Below the pieces are notes generated by a model that worked only from the letters and a program-made list of their open reading frames with translations, was not told the origin of the DNA and ran no database searches. A program made the position numbers and the translations under genes. DNA of 64,000 bases from Leisingera sp. ANG-Vp (lineage in GTDB: Bacteria; Pseudomonadota; Alphaproteobacteria; Rhodobacterales; Rhodobacteraceae). Shown here in pieces: positions 26,272 through 34,283 of this stretch; the stretch's first letter is position 1; each line of letters opens with the position of its first letter. The stretch covers positions 26,487 through 90,486 of the forward strand of contig NZ_JWLD01000025.1 in assembly GCF_000813725.1 (NCBI RefSeq), read 5' to 3'.

Positions 26272-26813
26272 ATGGCCGCCAGCGCGGCATTCACCGCCGC
26301 GCTGAGCACGCCGCTGTTGTCGATTTCATAGACACGGGCCAGCCCCTCCGGCAGCGGATTGACTGCCCGCGCTAGCCGTCTCTGAACTTCTTCCGCGTCC
26401 TCCCGCCCGCGCGCTGTCAGACGCTCAGCCAGCACCTCGGGCCGGGCCGTTACCGACAGCACGATGAAGTCGCCAAACACCTCCTGCGCCTGCAGCAGCA
26501 CAGCGCGCGACAGGTTCACGAGCACCCCGCCCGATCCTTCACGCAGCTTTTCAATGTCGCGGGGAATGCCGTAGTGCAGCCCATGCGCCTGCCAATGCAG
26601 GGCAAAGACACCGCTTTCGGCCAGTGCTGAGAACTCCGGCTCGCTGACCGGCTGATAATCCTCGCCGCCAGCCTCGGGTGCACGGGTGATCACCCGGCGC
26701 ATCAGCCGCAGCTGAGGGCCAGAGACAGCAAGCGCAGACATCAGGCTGTCCTTGCCCACCCCGGAGGGGCCAACAACGGCTATGACCGGCCCTTTTTGCG
26801 AAGCCGTTCTCAT
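26253..26813 (-). CDS. phnN: Ribose 1,5-bisphosphate phosphokinase
   Basis: A 186-residue P-loop kinase that phosphorylates ribose 1,5-bisphosphate to PRPP, the last step of the C-P lyase route. Walker A is GPSGVGKDS (residues about 15-23), and the guanylate-kinase-like fold is supported by RRVITRAP and the FALHWQAHGLHYGIP region. It overlaps phnL by four bases at its start. Its last 19 bases overlap the convergent DUF1045 gene, so transcripts from the two strands must be antisense here. Confidence 0.94.
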   Translation of the reverse strand: MRTASQKGPVIAVVGPSGVGKDSLMSALAVSGPQLRLMRRVITRAPEAGGEDYQPVSEPEFSALAESGVFALHWQAHGLHYGIPRDIEKLREGSGGVLVNLSRAVLLQAQEVFGDFIVLSVTARPEVLAERLTARGREDAEEVQRRLARAVNPLPEGLARVYEIDNSGVLSAAVNAALAAIQPERA

Positions 26814-27493
26814 GCCGCAGCCTTGGGCGAGAAACCGGATACATCCACGAAGCGGTCGCAGACCTGCGCCCGCGCTGCCTCGTCATGGAAGATGCCGATA
26901 ATCGCTGCTCCGCGCGCCTTGGCGCCTTCGATCAGCCCCAGCACTGTGGCGCGGTTCTTCGCATCCAGGCTGGCCGTCGGCTCATCCAGCAGCAGCGCCG
27001 GATAATCATGGGCAAAGCCGCGCGCGATGTTCACCCGCTGCTGCTCCCCGCCCGAGAAGGTGGTGGGGCTGAGGCCCCAAAGCCGCTCCGGGATATTCAG
27101 CTGCGCCAGCAGCGACGCCGCCTTGTCGCGGGCCTGTTCCACCGGCGTGCCCACGGCCAGCAGCGGCTCTGCCACCACATCCAGTGTGGCCACCCGCGGC
27201 ACCACCCGCAGGAACTGGCTGACATAGCCCAGGGTCTCGCGGCGCAGCGCCAGGATCTCGCGCGGCTGCGCCTTCGCCACATCCACACCGCCAACCACCA
27301 CACTGCCGGAGGCCGCCAGGTAGTTGCCATAGATCACCCGCATCAGAGTGGACTTTCCCGCCCCGGAGGCCCCTATCAGCCCGGCACATTCACCCGGCTC
27401 GACGCTCAGGCTGGCGTTTTCCATCACCGGAATCACGGCGCTGCCCTGATTGTGCAGAGTGAAGCTCTTGCTCACATTTTTAAGTTCAATCAT
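26810..27493 (-). CDS. phnL: C-P lyase system ABC-type ATPase PhnL
   Basis: A 227-residue ABC ATPase without a transport role. Walker A is GASGAGKST (about residues 40-48), signature FSGGEQQRVNIARG, Walker B LLLDEPTAS. With PhnK it associates with the PhnGHIJ core complex rather than with a permease; in E. coli the PhnK/PhnL subunits bind the core through PhnJ. It overlaps phnN by four bases and is ten bases downstream of phnK. Confidence 0.94.
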   Translation of the reverse strand: MIELKNVSKSFTLHNQGSAVIPVMENASLSVEPGECAGLIGASGAGKSTLMRVIYGNYLAASGSVVVGGVDVAKAQPREILALRRETLGYVSQFLRVVPRVATLDVVAEPLLAVGTPVEQARDKAASLLAQLNIPERLWGLSPTTFSGGEQQRVNIARGFAHDYPALLLDEPTASLDAKNRATVLGLIEGAKARGAAIIGIFHDEAARAQVCDRFVDVSGFSPKAAA

Positions 27494-27503
27494 CTCGCCA
27501 CCC

Positions 27504-28277
27504 TCAGACTTGCAGCACGCTGGAGACCAGCAGCTGGGTATAGGCGTGCTGCGGATCGTCCAGCACCTGGTCGGTCAGACCATTTTCCACCACATGGCCG
27601 TCTTTCATCACCATCAGCCGGTCCGCCAGCAGGCGCACCACAGCCAGATCATGGGTGACAATGATCGCGCTCAGCCCCATCTCACGCACCAGGCCGCGCA
27701 GCAAATCCAGCAAGCGTGCCTGCACCGAGACGTCCAGTCCCCCGGTGGGTTCGTCCATGAACACCAGCCGCGGACCGGTCACCAGATTGCGGGCGATTTG
27801 CAGGCGCTGCTGCATCCCGCCGGAAAACGCGCTGGGGCGGTCGTCGATCCGGCTCTCACTGATCTCCACCCGGCCCAGCCAGTCGGCGGCACGTTCGCGG
27901 ATGGAGCCATAGTGCCGGTCGCCCACGGCCATCAGCCGCTCGCCGATATTGCCGCCGGCAGACACCGACATCCGCAGCCCGTCGCGGGCATGCTGATGGA
28001 CAAAGGCCCAGTCGGTGCGGCTCAGCATCCGGCGTTCCGGCTCGGACATGGTGACGGTATCCACCGGCCCCTCCGTGCGGGTGTCAAAGATCACCTCTCC
28101 CCGGTCCGGCGTCAGATGGCCCGCCAGGCTGTTCAGCAGGGTCGATTTACCTGACCCGCTTTCACCGACGATCCCCATCACCTCGCCGGGATAAAGATCA
28201 AAGCTCACATCCGTGCAGCCGATCCGTGCGCCATACATCTTGGCAACGTTCTTCACTTGCAGCAAAGGGGTCATCAC
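27504..28277 (-). CDS. phnK: C-P lyase system ABC-type ATPase PhnK
   Basis: A 257-residue ABC ATPase. Walker A is GESGSGKST (about residues 38-46), signature FSGGMQQRLQIARN, Walker B LVFMDEPTGG, and the H-loop ends VTHDLAVV. The family-specific insert after Walker A contains VHQHARDGLRMSVSAGGNIGERLMA, typical of PhnK. It binds the C-P lyase core through PhnJ. Its ATG overlaps the phnJ stop by four bases. Confidence 0.95.
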   Translation of the reverse strand: MMTPLLQVKNVAKMYGARIGCTDVSFDLYPGEVMGIVGESGSGKSTLLNSLAGHLTPDRGEVIFDTRTEGPVDTVTMSEPERRMLSRTDWAFVHQHARDGLRMSVSAGGNIGERLMAVGDRHYGSIRERAADWLGRVEISESRIDDRPSAFSGGMQQRLQIARNLVTGPRLVFMDEPTGGLDVSVQARLLDLLRGLVREMGLSAIIVTHDLAVVRLLADRLMVMKDGHVVENGLTDQVLDDPQHAYTQLLVSSVLQV

Positions 28278-29131
28278 GCTGCCTCCTCACTCAGGCGGCC
28301 GGAGTGGCCTGCCTCGCGCCGCGAACGGCAATAGTCCGTGTCAGAGCAGACAAACATCCGGTTGCCCGCATCATCCAGGATCACCTCATCCAGATAGCTG
28401 TGCTCGGAGCCGCACAGGTCGCAGGCATGCTCGGCCTTGCTGGCCTCAAACGGGTAGTCCTCGAAATCCAGCGAGACGACCTGGGTATAGGGCGGCACCG
28501 CGTAGATGCGCTGCTCGCGGCCTGCGCCGAACAGCTGGATGGCCGCCATCTCCATCTTGGGGTTGTCGAATTTGGGGATCGGCGAGGGGTCCATGACATA
28601 GCGCCCTTCCACCTTGACCGGGTAGGCATAGGCTGTCGCGATGGCCCCGTGCTGGCTGATGTCCTCGTACAGCTTCACATGCATCAGCCCGTATTCCTGC
28701 AAGGCGTGCATCTTGCGGGTTTCGGTCTCACGCGGTTCCAGAAAACGCAGCGGCTCTGGGATCGGCACCTGATAGACTAGGATCTGGTCCTCGGTCAGCT
28801 CTGCCTCGGGAATCCGGTGACGGGTCTGGATGACGCTGGCCTTTTCCGTTTCCTCGGTGGTCTCTACTCCGGCCGTCTTTTCAAAGAACTTCCGAATCGA
28901 GACCGCATTGGTGGTGTCATCCGCCCCCTGGTCGATCACTTTCAGCGTATCATCCGGCGTCAGCGTCGCGGCGGAGACCTGCACCCCACCGGTGCCCCAG
29001 CCATAAGGCATCGGCATCTCGCGGCTGGCAAAGGGCACCTGGTAGCCCGGCACCGCCAGACCTTTGAGGATCGCCCGGCGGATCATCCGCTTGGTCTGCT
29101 CGTCGAGGTATGCAAAATTGTAGTCAGACAT
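28274..29131 (-). CDS. phnJ: C-P lyase catalytic subunit (radical SAM)
   Basis: A 285-residue enzyme that cleaves the carbon-phosphorus bond of ribose 1-methylphosphonate 5-phosphate by a radical-SAM mechanism. The four-cysteine cluster region near the C-terminus is intact, CX2CX21CX5C (CDLCG ... CSDTDYC, about residues 241-273), and holds the [4Fe-4S] cluster and the thiyl cysteine. The N-terminus (YNFAYLDEQTKRMIRRAILKG) is highly conserved. A GTGAGG ribosome-binding site precedes the ATG. A 231-base gap, unusual for this operon, separates it from phnI. Confidence 0.96.
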   Translation of the reverse strand: MSDYNFAYLDEQTKRMIRRAILKGLAVPGYQVPFASREMPMPYGWGTGGVQVSAATLTPDDTLKVIDQGADDTTNAVSIRKFFEKTAGVETTEETEKASVIQTRHRIPEAELTEDQILVYQVPIPEPLRFLEPRETETRKMHALQEYGLMHVKLYEDISQHGAIATAYAYPVKVEGRYVMDPSPIPKFDNPKMEMAAIQLFGAGREQRIYAVPPYTQVVSLDFEDYPFEASKAEHACDLCGSEHSYLDEVILDDAGNRMFVCSDTDYCRSRREAGHSGRLSEEAA

Positions 29132-29168
29132 GGCTTGGCCTCACTGCCTTGGCGGATTGTAAAATCGG

Positions 29169-29354
29169 GTGATAGAATTGAGCGAAGACACAGTCCTGAA
29201 CATTGTTTCCGCCATTTCCGGAACCGCGCTCATCGGCCTTATCCTGTGGTTGTCGCTGCGCAAGCCGACCCCAAGAAAACGCAACCACCCTTCCCGCAAG
29301 CGCCGCAGGGAACGCCGGGACAATGACCGGAATACTCCCCCGGACGTCTTCTGA
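29169..29354 (+). CDS. Possible small single-pass membrane protein, antisense to phn operon
   Basis: A 61-residue frame in the phnJ-phnI gap, reading against the operon. It starts with a GTG at 29169 (MIELSEDT) and has one well-formed hydrophobic helix (VLNIVSAISGTALIGLILWLSL, about residues 9-30), then a strongly basic tail (KPTPRKRNHPSRKRRRERR). Acidic N-terminus, membrane helix and positive tail fit a real inner-membrane microprotein with its C-terminus inside. No ribosome-binding site is obvious and no family is recognised. It could be a chance frame. The gap it fills is otherwise unexplained. Confidence 0.4.
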   Translation: MIELSEDTVLNIVSAISGTALIGLILWLSLRKPTPRKRNHPSRKRRRERRDNDRNTPPDVF

Positions 29355-29362
29355 AGCGCAGA

Positions 29363-30463
29363 TCATTGTGCAGCCTCCCGCGCCGCCAGTGTCTCGGACA
29401 GCTCTGCTGCCTCGCGGCGCAGTTTGCGGACCAGCTCCAGCTCGGATTGAAAATCCACGTAATGCGGCAGTTTGATATGCTCCAGAAAACCCGTGGCCTG
29501 AATGTTGTCGGCGTGGCTCAGAACAAATTCCTCGTCCTGCGCAGGCGCGCCCAGATTGTCCTCGCCCAGCTCCTCCCAGCGCAGCGCCCGGTCGACCAGC
29601 GCCATGGCGATGGATTTGCGCTCTGACTGGCCGAAAACCAGACCGTAACCGCGGGTGAACTGCGGCGGCACCGTCTTGGAGCCCTTGAACTGGTTCACGG
29701 TTTCGCATTCGGTCAGCTCCACCTCGCCGATCTCAATGGCAAAACCCAGTTCGGGGATCTCCATCTCCACCGGCACGGTGCCGATACGCAATTCACCGAC
29801 AAAGGCGTGGTTGCGCGCGTAGCCCCGCTGGGTCGAGTAGGCCATACCGAGGATGAACCCCTCATCGCCGCGGGTCAGCGACTGCAGCCGCACCGCCCGG
29901 TCCGCCGGATAGGACATCGGCTCGCGGGTCAGATCGCCTGGGACCGCATCCGAAGACGGCTCGCGTTCAATGATGTCTTCGCCCTGCAGGAACTCGGTGA
30001 TGTGCGGTGTGGCTTCTTTGCGCGGCTTAGCAACCGGTGCGTCGGGCACTTCGCCCTCGGCGGCCAGTTTGAAGTCCAGCAGACGGTGTGTGTAATCGAA
30101 CGTCGGTCCCAGAACCTGCCCGCCCGGCGCGTCCTTGAAGGTCGCCGAAATCCGGCGGTCGCAGGCCATGTCACCGGTTTTCACCGCTTGCGAGCAGCCG
30201 AACCTCGGCAAGGTGGTGCGGTAGGCGCGGATCAGGAAGATCGCCTCGATCAGATCGCCGCGCGACTGCTTGATCGCCAGTGCCGCGAGATCAGGATCAT
30301 AAAGCGAGCCTTCCGCCATCACCCGGTTTACCGCCAGACTCAGCTGCTCGCGGATCTGGGCGAGGGAAAGCTCAGAGACATTCTTGTCGCCACGGCGTTC
30401 CTCGGCCAGCCAGGCATGGGCGTTTTCGATGGCGCGTTCGCCGCCTTTCACTGCAACATACAT
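29363..30463 (-). CDS. phnI: C-P lyase core subunit, ribosyl-triphosphate methylphosphonate synthase
   Basis: A 366-residue protein that displaces adenine from ATP with the phosphonate to give ribose 1-methylphosphonate 5-triphosphate, assisted by PhnG, PhnH and PhnL. The N-terminus MYVAVKGGERAIENAHAWLAEERRG is diagnostic, as are FDYTHRLLDFKLAAEGE and the C-terminal ATGFLEHIKLPHYVDFQSEL. The length matches the family. It starts four bases after phnH ends, and downstream lies the unusual gap that holds the small antisense frame. Confidence 0.95.
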   Translation of the reverse strand: MYVAVKGGERAIENAHAWLAEERRGDKNVSELSLAQIREQLSLAVNRVMAEGSLYDPDLAALAIKQSRGDLIEAIFLIRAYRTTLPRFGCSQAVKTGDMACDRRISATFKDAPGGQVLGPTFDYTHRLLDFKLAAEGEVPDAPVAKPRKEATPHITEFLQGEDIIEREPSSDAVPGDLTREPMSYPADRAVRLQSLTRGDEGFILGMAYSTQRGYARNHAFVGELRIGTVPVEMEIPELGFAIEIGEVELTECETVNQFKGSKTVPPQFTRGYGLVFGQSERKSIAMALVDRALRWEELGEDNLGAPAQDEEFVLSHADNIQATGFLEHIKLPHYVDFQSELELVRKLRREAAELSETLAAREAAQ

Positions 30464-30467
30464 GTCC

Positions 30468-31052
30468 TCAAGCCTCCGCAGCTACTTGGGTTGACCGCGG
30501 CAGCGCAGCCACCTGCGAACCCGAGGTAAAGAAGAAATCCAGGCCGAGCGGATACAGAACCGCGTTGTCCTGAAACGCCGCCAGCTCCGGCAGCTGCATT
30601 TCTGCGGTGCCCTTGATGCCCGGCCCCCTGAGCTGTGCGTTTGGCGTGCCGAAACCAGGCACTTCGACAATCAAGGTGGCAGAACGGTCCGGATACTCCG
30701 GAGTGCCGGTGCGGAAGCGGGCCAGCGGCATCAGCGCTTCCCAGCTGCCAAGGACGAAATCTGCCTGCTCGGCCGCCACGATGGGCGCTCCGGTGTGGAA
30801 CGCAAGCCAGGCACGCACAGCCTCTGTATCGGCACCCGGCGCCAGAAACACACCGGTCTCCGGATCGCACAGCGTCAGCAGCAGGCACCCTGCGGCTGGG
30901 GAAATCCCCTCAGGCGGGGTGGCGCCGGTGATTTCCTGGACCTCGCCAGGGCGGGCCATCGCATTCATTGCAGCCCGGAATGCATGCGCCGAAGCCACCG
31001 GGGGATTGCTGAACCCGCCTGCGTAGACGGCGGAGCTGGTTTGAAGGCTCAT
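30468..31052 (-). CDS. phnH: C-P lyase core subunit PhnH
   Basis: A 194-residue PLP-transferase-fold protein without a PLP lysine, a structural subunit of the PhnGHIJ complex. It is recognised by the N-terminal GGFSNPPVASAHAFRAAMNAMARPG, the LLTLCDPETGVFL segment, and the C-terminal NAVLYPLGLDFFFTSGSQVAALPRST. Its ATG overlaps the phnG stop by one base (TGATG). Confidence 0.94.
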   Translation of the reverse strand: MSLQTSSAVYAGGFSNPPVASAHAFRAAMNAMARPGEVQEITGATPPEGISPAAGCLLLTLCDPETGVFLAPGADTEAVRAWLAFHTGAPIVAAEQADFVLGSWEALMPLARFRTGTPEYPDRSATLIVEVPGFGTPNAQLRGPGIKGTAEMQLPELAAFQDNAVLYPLGLDFFFTSGSQVAALPRSTQVAAEA

Positions 31053-31504
31053 CAGTCCTCTCCCCGGACCATGGTGAAAAACTCGACTTTGGTTGCCGCC
31101 GCTTTGGCTGCGCGCAGGTCCTTTTGGACCTGTCGCTCCGCCGCCAGCGGTGCAAGAACCGCATCCCGCAGAACTCCCGCGGCAGCGGTCTGCATCAGAG
31201 CGTCAACTTTTGCCGCGATCTCAGCTTTGGCCTTGCTGCGCCCCTGCACGTAGCCGTGTCCAACCGTGCCGTCCTCCAGCGACAAGGCGCAGCGGGTGAC
31301 AGTCATCTCACCCAGATTGAACGGTGCCCCGCTGCCGCCCATCCGGCCGCGCACCATGACGCCGCCTGCCTCAGGTGCACGCAGAAATTCGCAAACGGGA
31401 TTGGCGCCGCAGTCCTGCCACAGCTCGGTCAGCCGGGCCTCGTCAGCAGTGGCCAGCAGGCTCATCCAGCCTTTGCGGTCCTCTGCAGAAAAAGTGGTGT
31501 TCAT
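31052..31504 (-). CDS. phnG: C-P lyase core subunit PhnG
   Basis: A 150-residue subunit of the C-P lyase core. It is recognised by LGEMTVTRCALSLEDGTVGHGYVQGRSKAKAEIAAKVDAL in the C-terminal half. The open frame extends to 31555, but the ATG at 31504 (MNTTFSAEDRKGW) has an AGAGG ribosome-binding site about nine bases upstream and gives the family length. It is the first gene of the minus-strand phn operon, divergent from phnF across a repeated operator-like element. Confidence 0.93.
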   Translation of the reverse strand: MNTTFSAEDRKGWMSLLATADEARLTELWQDCGANPVCEFLRAPEAGGVMVRGRMGGSGAPFNLGEMTVTRCALSLEDGTVGHGYVQGRSKAKAEIAAKVDALMQTAAAGVLRDAVLAPLAAERQVQKDLRAAKAAATKVEFFTMVRGED

Positions 31505-31555
31505 TTGTCTAAGCCTCTTGGCCAGGTTGTCTACATTTACTATACAACTAGACAA
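31505..31555. promoter_or_regulatory. Probable PhnF operator: three TTGTCTA half-sites at 22-base steps
   Basis: TTGTCTA at 31505-31511 and 31527-31533, and its perfect inverse TAGACAA at 31549-31555. All are spaced 22 bases apart, two helical turns. The outer-inner pair 31527/31549 forms an inverted repeat around a 15-base AT-rich centre that contains TATACAAC. The element lies directly between phnG and the divergent GntR-type phnF, so PhnF is the obvious binder; this is inference. Confidence 0.6.
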
Positions 31556-31611
31556 ATGTTATCTGAGTCGCCCCGGATGGCGCAATCCTCATCTTGTGAA
31601 AGTTCCGTGAC

Positions 31612-32325
31612 ATGCCCCGCACCCCCGTCTGGAAATCCATCGCTATTGCCCTGACTGATGACATTGCCCAGGGCCGCTACGAGACCGGCGGCAAACTGCC
31701 GGCCGAAGCGCAGCTATCGGCCCGCTTCGGAGTGAACCGGCACACCGTGCGCCGGGCTCTGGCAGATATGGCAGACCAGGGCCTGGTGCATTCCCGCCGC
31801 GGCGCAGGCGTGTTTGTGGCTGCAAAGCCAACAGATTACCCGATCGGAAAGCGGGTGCGGTTCCACCAGAACCTGGCACGGGAAGGGCGCAGCCCCGCCA
31901 AGCAGATCCTGACACTGGAAACCCGGGCCGCCGCTGCCCCTGAGGCCAACGCACTGCAGCTCGATCCCGGAGACAAAGTGCATGTGTATGACGGGCTGTC
32001 GCTGGCGGACGGCCAGCCCATTGCACTGTTTCAGAGCATTTTTCCGGCCGGCCGCTTCCCCGGCATTCTGGATGCCTTGCAGGAGCAGCGCTCGGTCACT
32101 GCGGCCTTGCAGCAGTATGGGATCGAGGATTACACCCGCACCGAAACCCGGATAACGGCAAAGCTTGCCACTGCCACCCAGGCCCTGCACCTGAAAGTGG
32201 CGGAAGGCAGCCCGATCCTGCGCACCACGGGCATCAATGCCGACCCGGCAGGCAGGCCAGTCGAATTCGGCCGCACCTGGTTTGCCGGCGACCGGGTTAC
32301 TTTGACGGTCGGCGGCGAGAGTTGA
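31612..32325 (+). CDS. phnF: Phosphonate operon transcriptional regulator, GntR/HutC family
   Basis: A 237-residue GntR-family repressor. The winged helix lies at residues about 8-72 (LPAEAQLSARFGVNRHTVRRALADMADQGLVHSRRGAGVFVA), followed by a UTRA/HutC effector domain (residues about 90-230). It is divergent from the C-P lyase operon, the normal place for phnF. The effector is probably a phosphonate or phosphate-pathway metabolite. An inverted-repeat operator candidate lies in the spacer. It converges with the GlxA-type regulator 27 bases away. Confidence 0.92.
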   Translation: MPRTPVWKSIAIALTDDIAQGRYETGGKLPAEAQLSARFGVNRHTVRRALADMADQGLVHSRRGAGVFVAAKPTDYPIGKRVRFHQNLAREGRSPAKQILTLETRAAAAPEANALQLDPGDKVHVYDGLSLADGQPIALFQSIFPAGRFPGILDALQEQRSVTAALQQYGIEDYTRTETRITAKLATATQALHLKVAEGSPILRTTGINADPAGRPVEFGRTWFAGDRVTLTVGGES

Positions 32326-32352
32326 AAGCAGGCGGGCCTGGCGGCCGGCGCT

Positions 32353-33396
32353 TCAACCGCCCCGCTGCATCTGTGCCGGGGTCGTCCCATAAGCGTTGCG
32401 GAAGCACTTGGAGAAATGGCTGGAGGCCTGAAAGCCGCAAGCCAGCGCCACATCCAGCACACTCATCTGGGTCTGGGTCAGCAGGAAATAGGCCCGGCGC
32501 AGCCGCAGCTGCATGTAGTACTGTTTGGGGGTCACATTCAGCTGGCTGCGGAACAGCCGCTCCAGCTGGCGGGCGGAGATCCCTGCCTGCTTCGCCAGCA
32601 CGGAGGGCGGCTGCGGCTCTTCCAGGTTTTGCTCCATGGCACCGATCACCGCCGCAAGCTTGGGGTTGCGCACCCGCGTCCGCACCGGGGCCACGGCACT
32701 GATGGTCCTCTGGACCTCCTGGATCATGCCGTAATTCATGCTTTCCGCCACGCGTTCAGCGAAAGCCTGGCCGTGATCCTGTGCAATCAAATCCAGGAAC
32801 AGGTCGATTGAGGACACCCCGCCAGATGAGGTGCACCGGTCCCCCTCCGATACAAACTGCCTGTCGCTCAGTTCAACCTCCGGAAACATCTCCCGGAAAC
32901 TGTCGCGAAACTGCCAATGCAATGTCGCAGGGGCCTTGTCGAGCAGCCCAGCATCCGCCAGCACAAAGGCTGCGGTGGCCAGCCCGGTCACCCGAACTGC
33001 GCCGCGGGCATGGCGGGACAGCCAGATGCTCAGTTTGCGGCTTTCCAGCTCTTTGGTTTGCCACCCGCCAACCAGCACGATGTCAGACGGATCCCGGCAA
33101 TCGTCCAGGCTTTGCCCAGCTTCGGCAGGCATTCCCAAAGAAGAGGCCACTGGCCCCGCCTCGATGCTGCAAAGCACCCAGTCATACAGCGCTTCACCGC
33201 TGCAAAGATTGGCGTTTTCCAAGGTCTCCAGCGCCGAAACCAGCGACAGCAGGGAAAACCCGGGCAGCAGCACAAAATGGAACCTATGGCGCGCATTCTG
33301 CCGCTTGGAGGAAAGCCCAAAAGGATCCGCAGCCGCACTTCCGGAGAAGCGCGGCTGAGAGTTTTTCGGGCCGGAAGATTGATAGTCCGTCGTCAT
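32353..33396 (-). CDS. GlxA family AraC-type transcriptional regulator
   Basis: A 347-residue regulator: an N-terminal DJ-1/PfpI (class I glutamine amidotransferase-like) domain from about residue 38 (RFHFVLLPGFSLLSLVSALETLENAN), then a C-terminal AraC double helix-turn-helix (about residues 245-345; GISARQLERLFRSQLNVTPKQYYMQLRLRRA and VALACGFQASSHFSKCFRNAYG). Roseobacter relatives control betaine, carnitine or sarcosine use, but nothing nearby confirms a target. It is transcribed in the same direction as the tungstate operon upstream of it, 83 bases beyond the tupA end. There is no clear ribosome-binding site at this start. Confidence 0.88.
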   Translation of the reverse strand: MTTDYQSSGPKNSQPRFSGSAAADPFGLSSKRQNARHRFHFVLLPGFSLLSLVSALETLENANLCSGEALYDWVLCSIEAGPVASSLGMPAEAGQSLDDCRDPSDIVLVGGWQTKELESRKLSIWLSRHARGAVRVTGLATAAFVLADAGLLDKAPATLHWQFRDSFREMFPEVELSDRQFVSEGDRCTSSGGVSSIDLFLDLIAQDHGQAFAERVAESMNYGMIQEVQRTISAVAPVRTRVRNPKLAAVIGAMEQNLEEPQPPSVLAKQAGISARQLERLFRSQLNVTPKQYYMQLRLRRAYFLLTQTQMSVLDVALACGFQASSHFSKCFRNAYGTTPAQMQRGG

Positions 33397-33479
33397 GGCG
33401 CGCAGTCTGGCATGTCATAGCCGTTAGCGTAAGTGGCTTTCGCGCCGCACATGGCGCCCCTGCCCTGCTGCAAATCAGG

Positions 33480-34283
33480 TTACGGTGCCGCGTTGAAAAC
33501 GAACAGCGCCTCGCCGTTGATCTGATAGCTGTTGATCAGAGCAGCCGCCTTGTCAGACACAAGCCATGCCTCCAGTTCCATCGCCAGGCCATTCTTAACA
33601 TGGCCGTGCTTTTCAGGATTTACCGGGATGTAGGCGTATTGGTTGAACAGCACCGGGTCGCCGGAAAAGAGCAGCGCCAGGCCGCCCTTGTTGCCAAAGT
33701 TCAGCCAGCTGGCCCGGTCCGACATGATATAGGCGTCCATGCCCGAGGCAGTGTTCAGCGCCGCGCCCATACCAGCACCAACCGCGCGGTACCAAGGACC
33801 AAAAGTCTCTAGCGACAGGCCCGCAGTCCCCCAAAGGCTCAGTTCCTTTTTGTGCGTGCCGCTGTCATCGCCGCGGCTGACAAAGGCCGCCTCTGCGCTG
33901 GCAATCTTCTGCAGCGCACCGGCCGCATCTTCAGCTTCCGCAATTCCGGCCGCATCATTTTCAGGACCTATGAAGACAAAGTCATTGTACATGATCTCTC
34001 GGCGGTGGGTGCCATTGCCGCCGGCCAGAAACGCCTCCTCGGCTTTTTTCGAGTGCACCAGGATGGCATCCACGTCGCCCGCTTCGCCCAGGCGGATCGC
34101 CTGGCCAGTGCCGACAACCAGCAACTGCACATCCAGATCCAGATCCTTCTTGATTTCCGGCAGCAGCACCTCTGCCAGGCCGGAATTGTGGAAGGAGGTG
34201 GTCACCGCCATCTTCATCTCTTCCGCCAAACCGGCCGTGGCCAGCACTGCAGTGGCAGCAGCAGCCAAAATCAAACGTTTCAT
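33480..34283 (-). CDS. tupA: Tungstate ABC importer, substrate-binding protein
   Basis: A 267-residue periplasmic protein with a signal peptide (MKRLILAAAATAVLATAGLA). The anion-binding start MAVTTSFHNSGLAEVLLPEI matches the TupA TTTS-SGL motif, and SRGDDSGTHKKELSLW is the second conserved oxyanion loop. These indicate tungstate-specific TupA rather than ModA. The gene is the last of its operon; its ATG overlaps the tupC stop by four bases. Confidence 0.92.
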   Translation of the reverse strand: MKRLILAAAATAVLATAGLAEEMKMAVTTSFHNSGLAEVLLPEIKKDLDLDVQLLVVGTGQAIRLGEAGDVDAILVHSKKAEEAFLAGGNGTHRREIMYNDFVFIGPENDAAGIAEAEDAAGALQKIASAEAAFVSRGDDSGTHKKELSLWGTAGLSLETFGPWYRAVGAGMGAALNTASGMDAYIMSDRASWLNFGNKGGLALLFSGDPVLFNQYAYIPVNPEKHGHVKNGLAMELEAWLVSDKAAALINSYQINGEALFVFNAAP

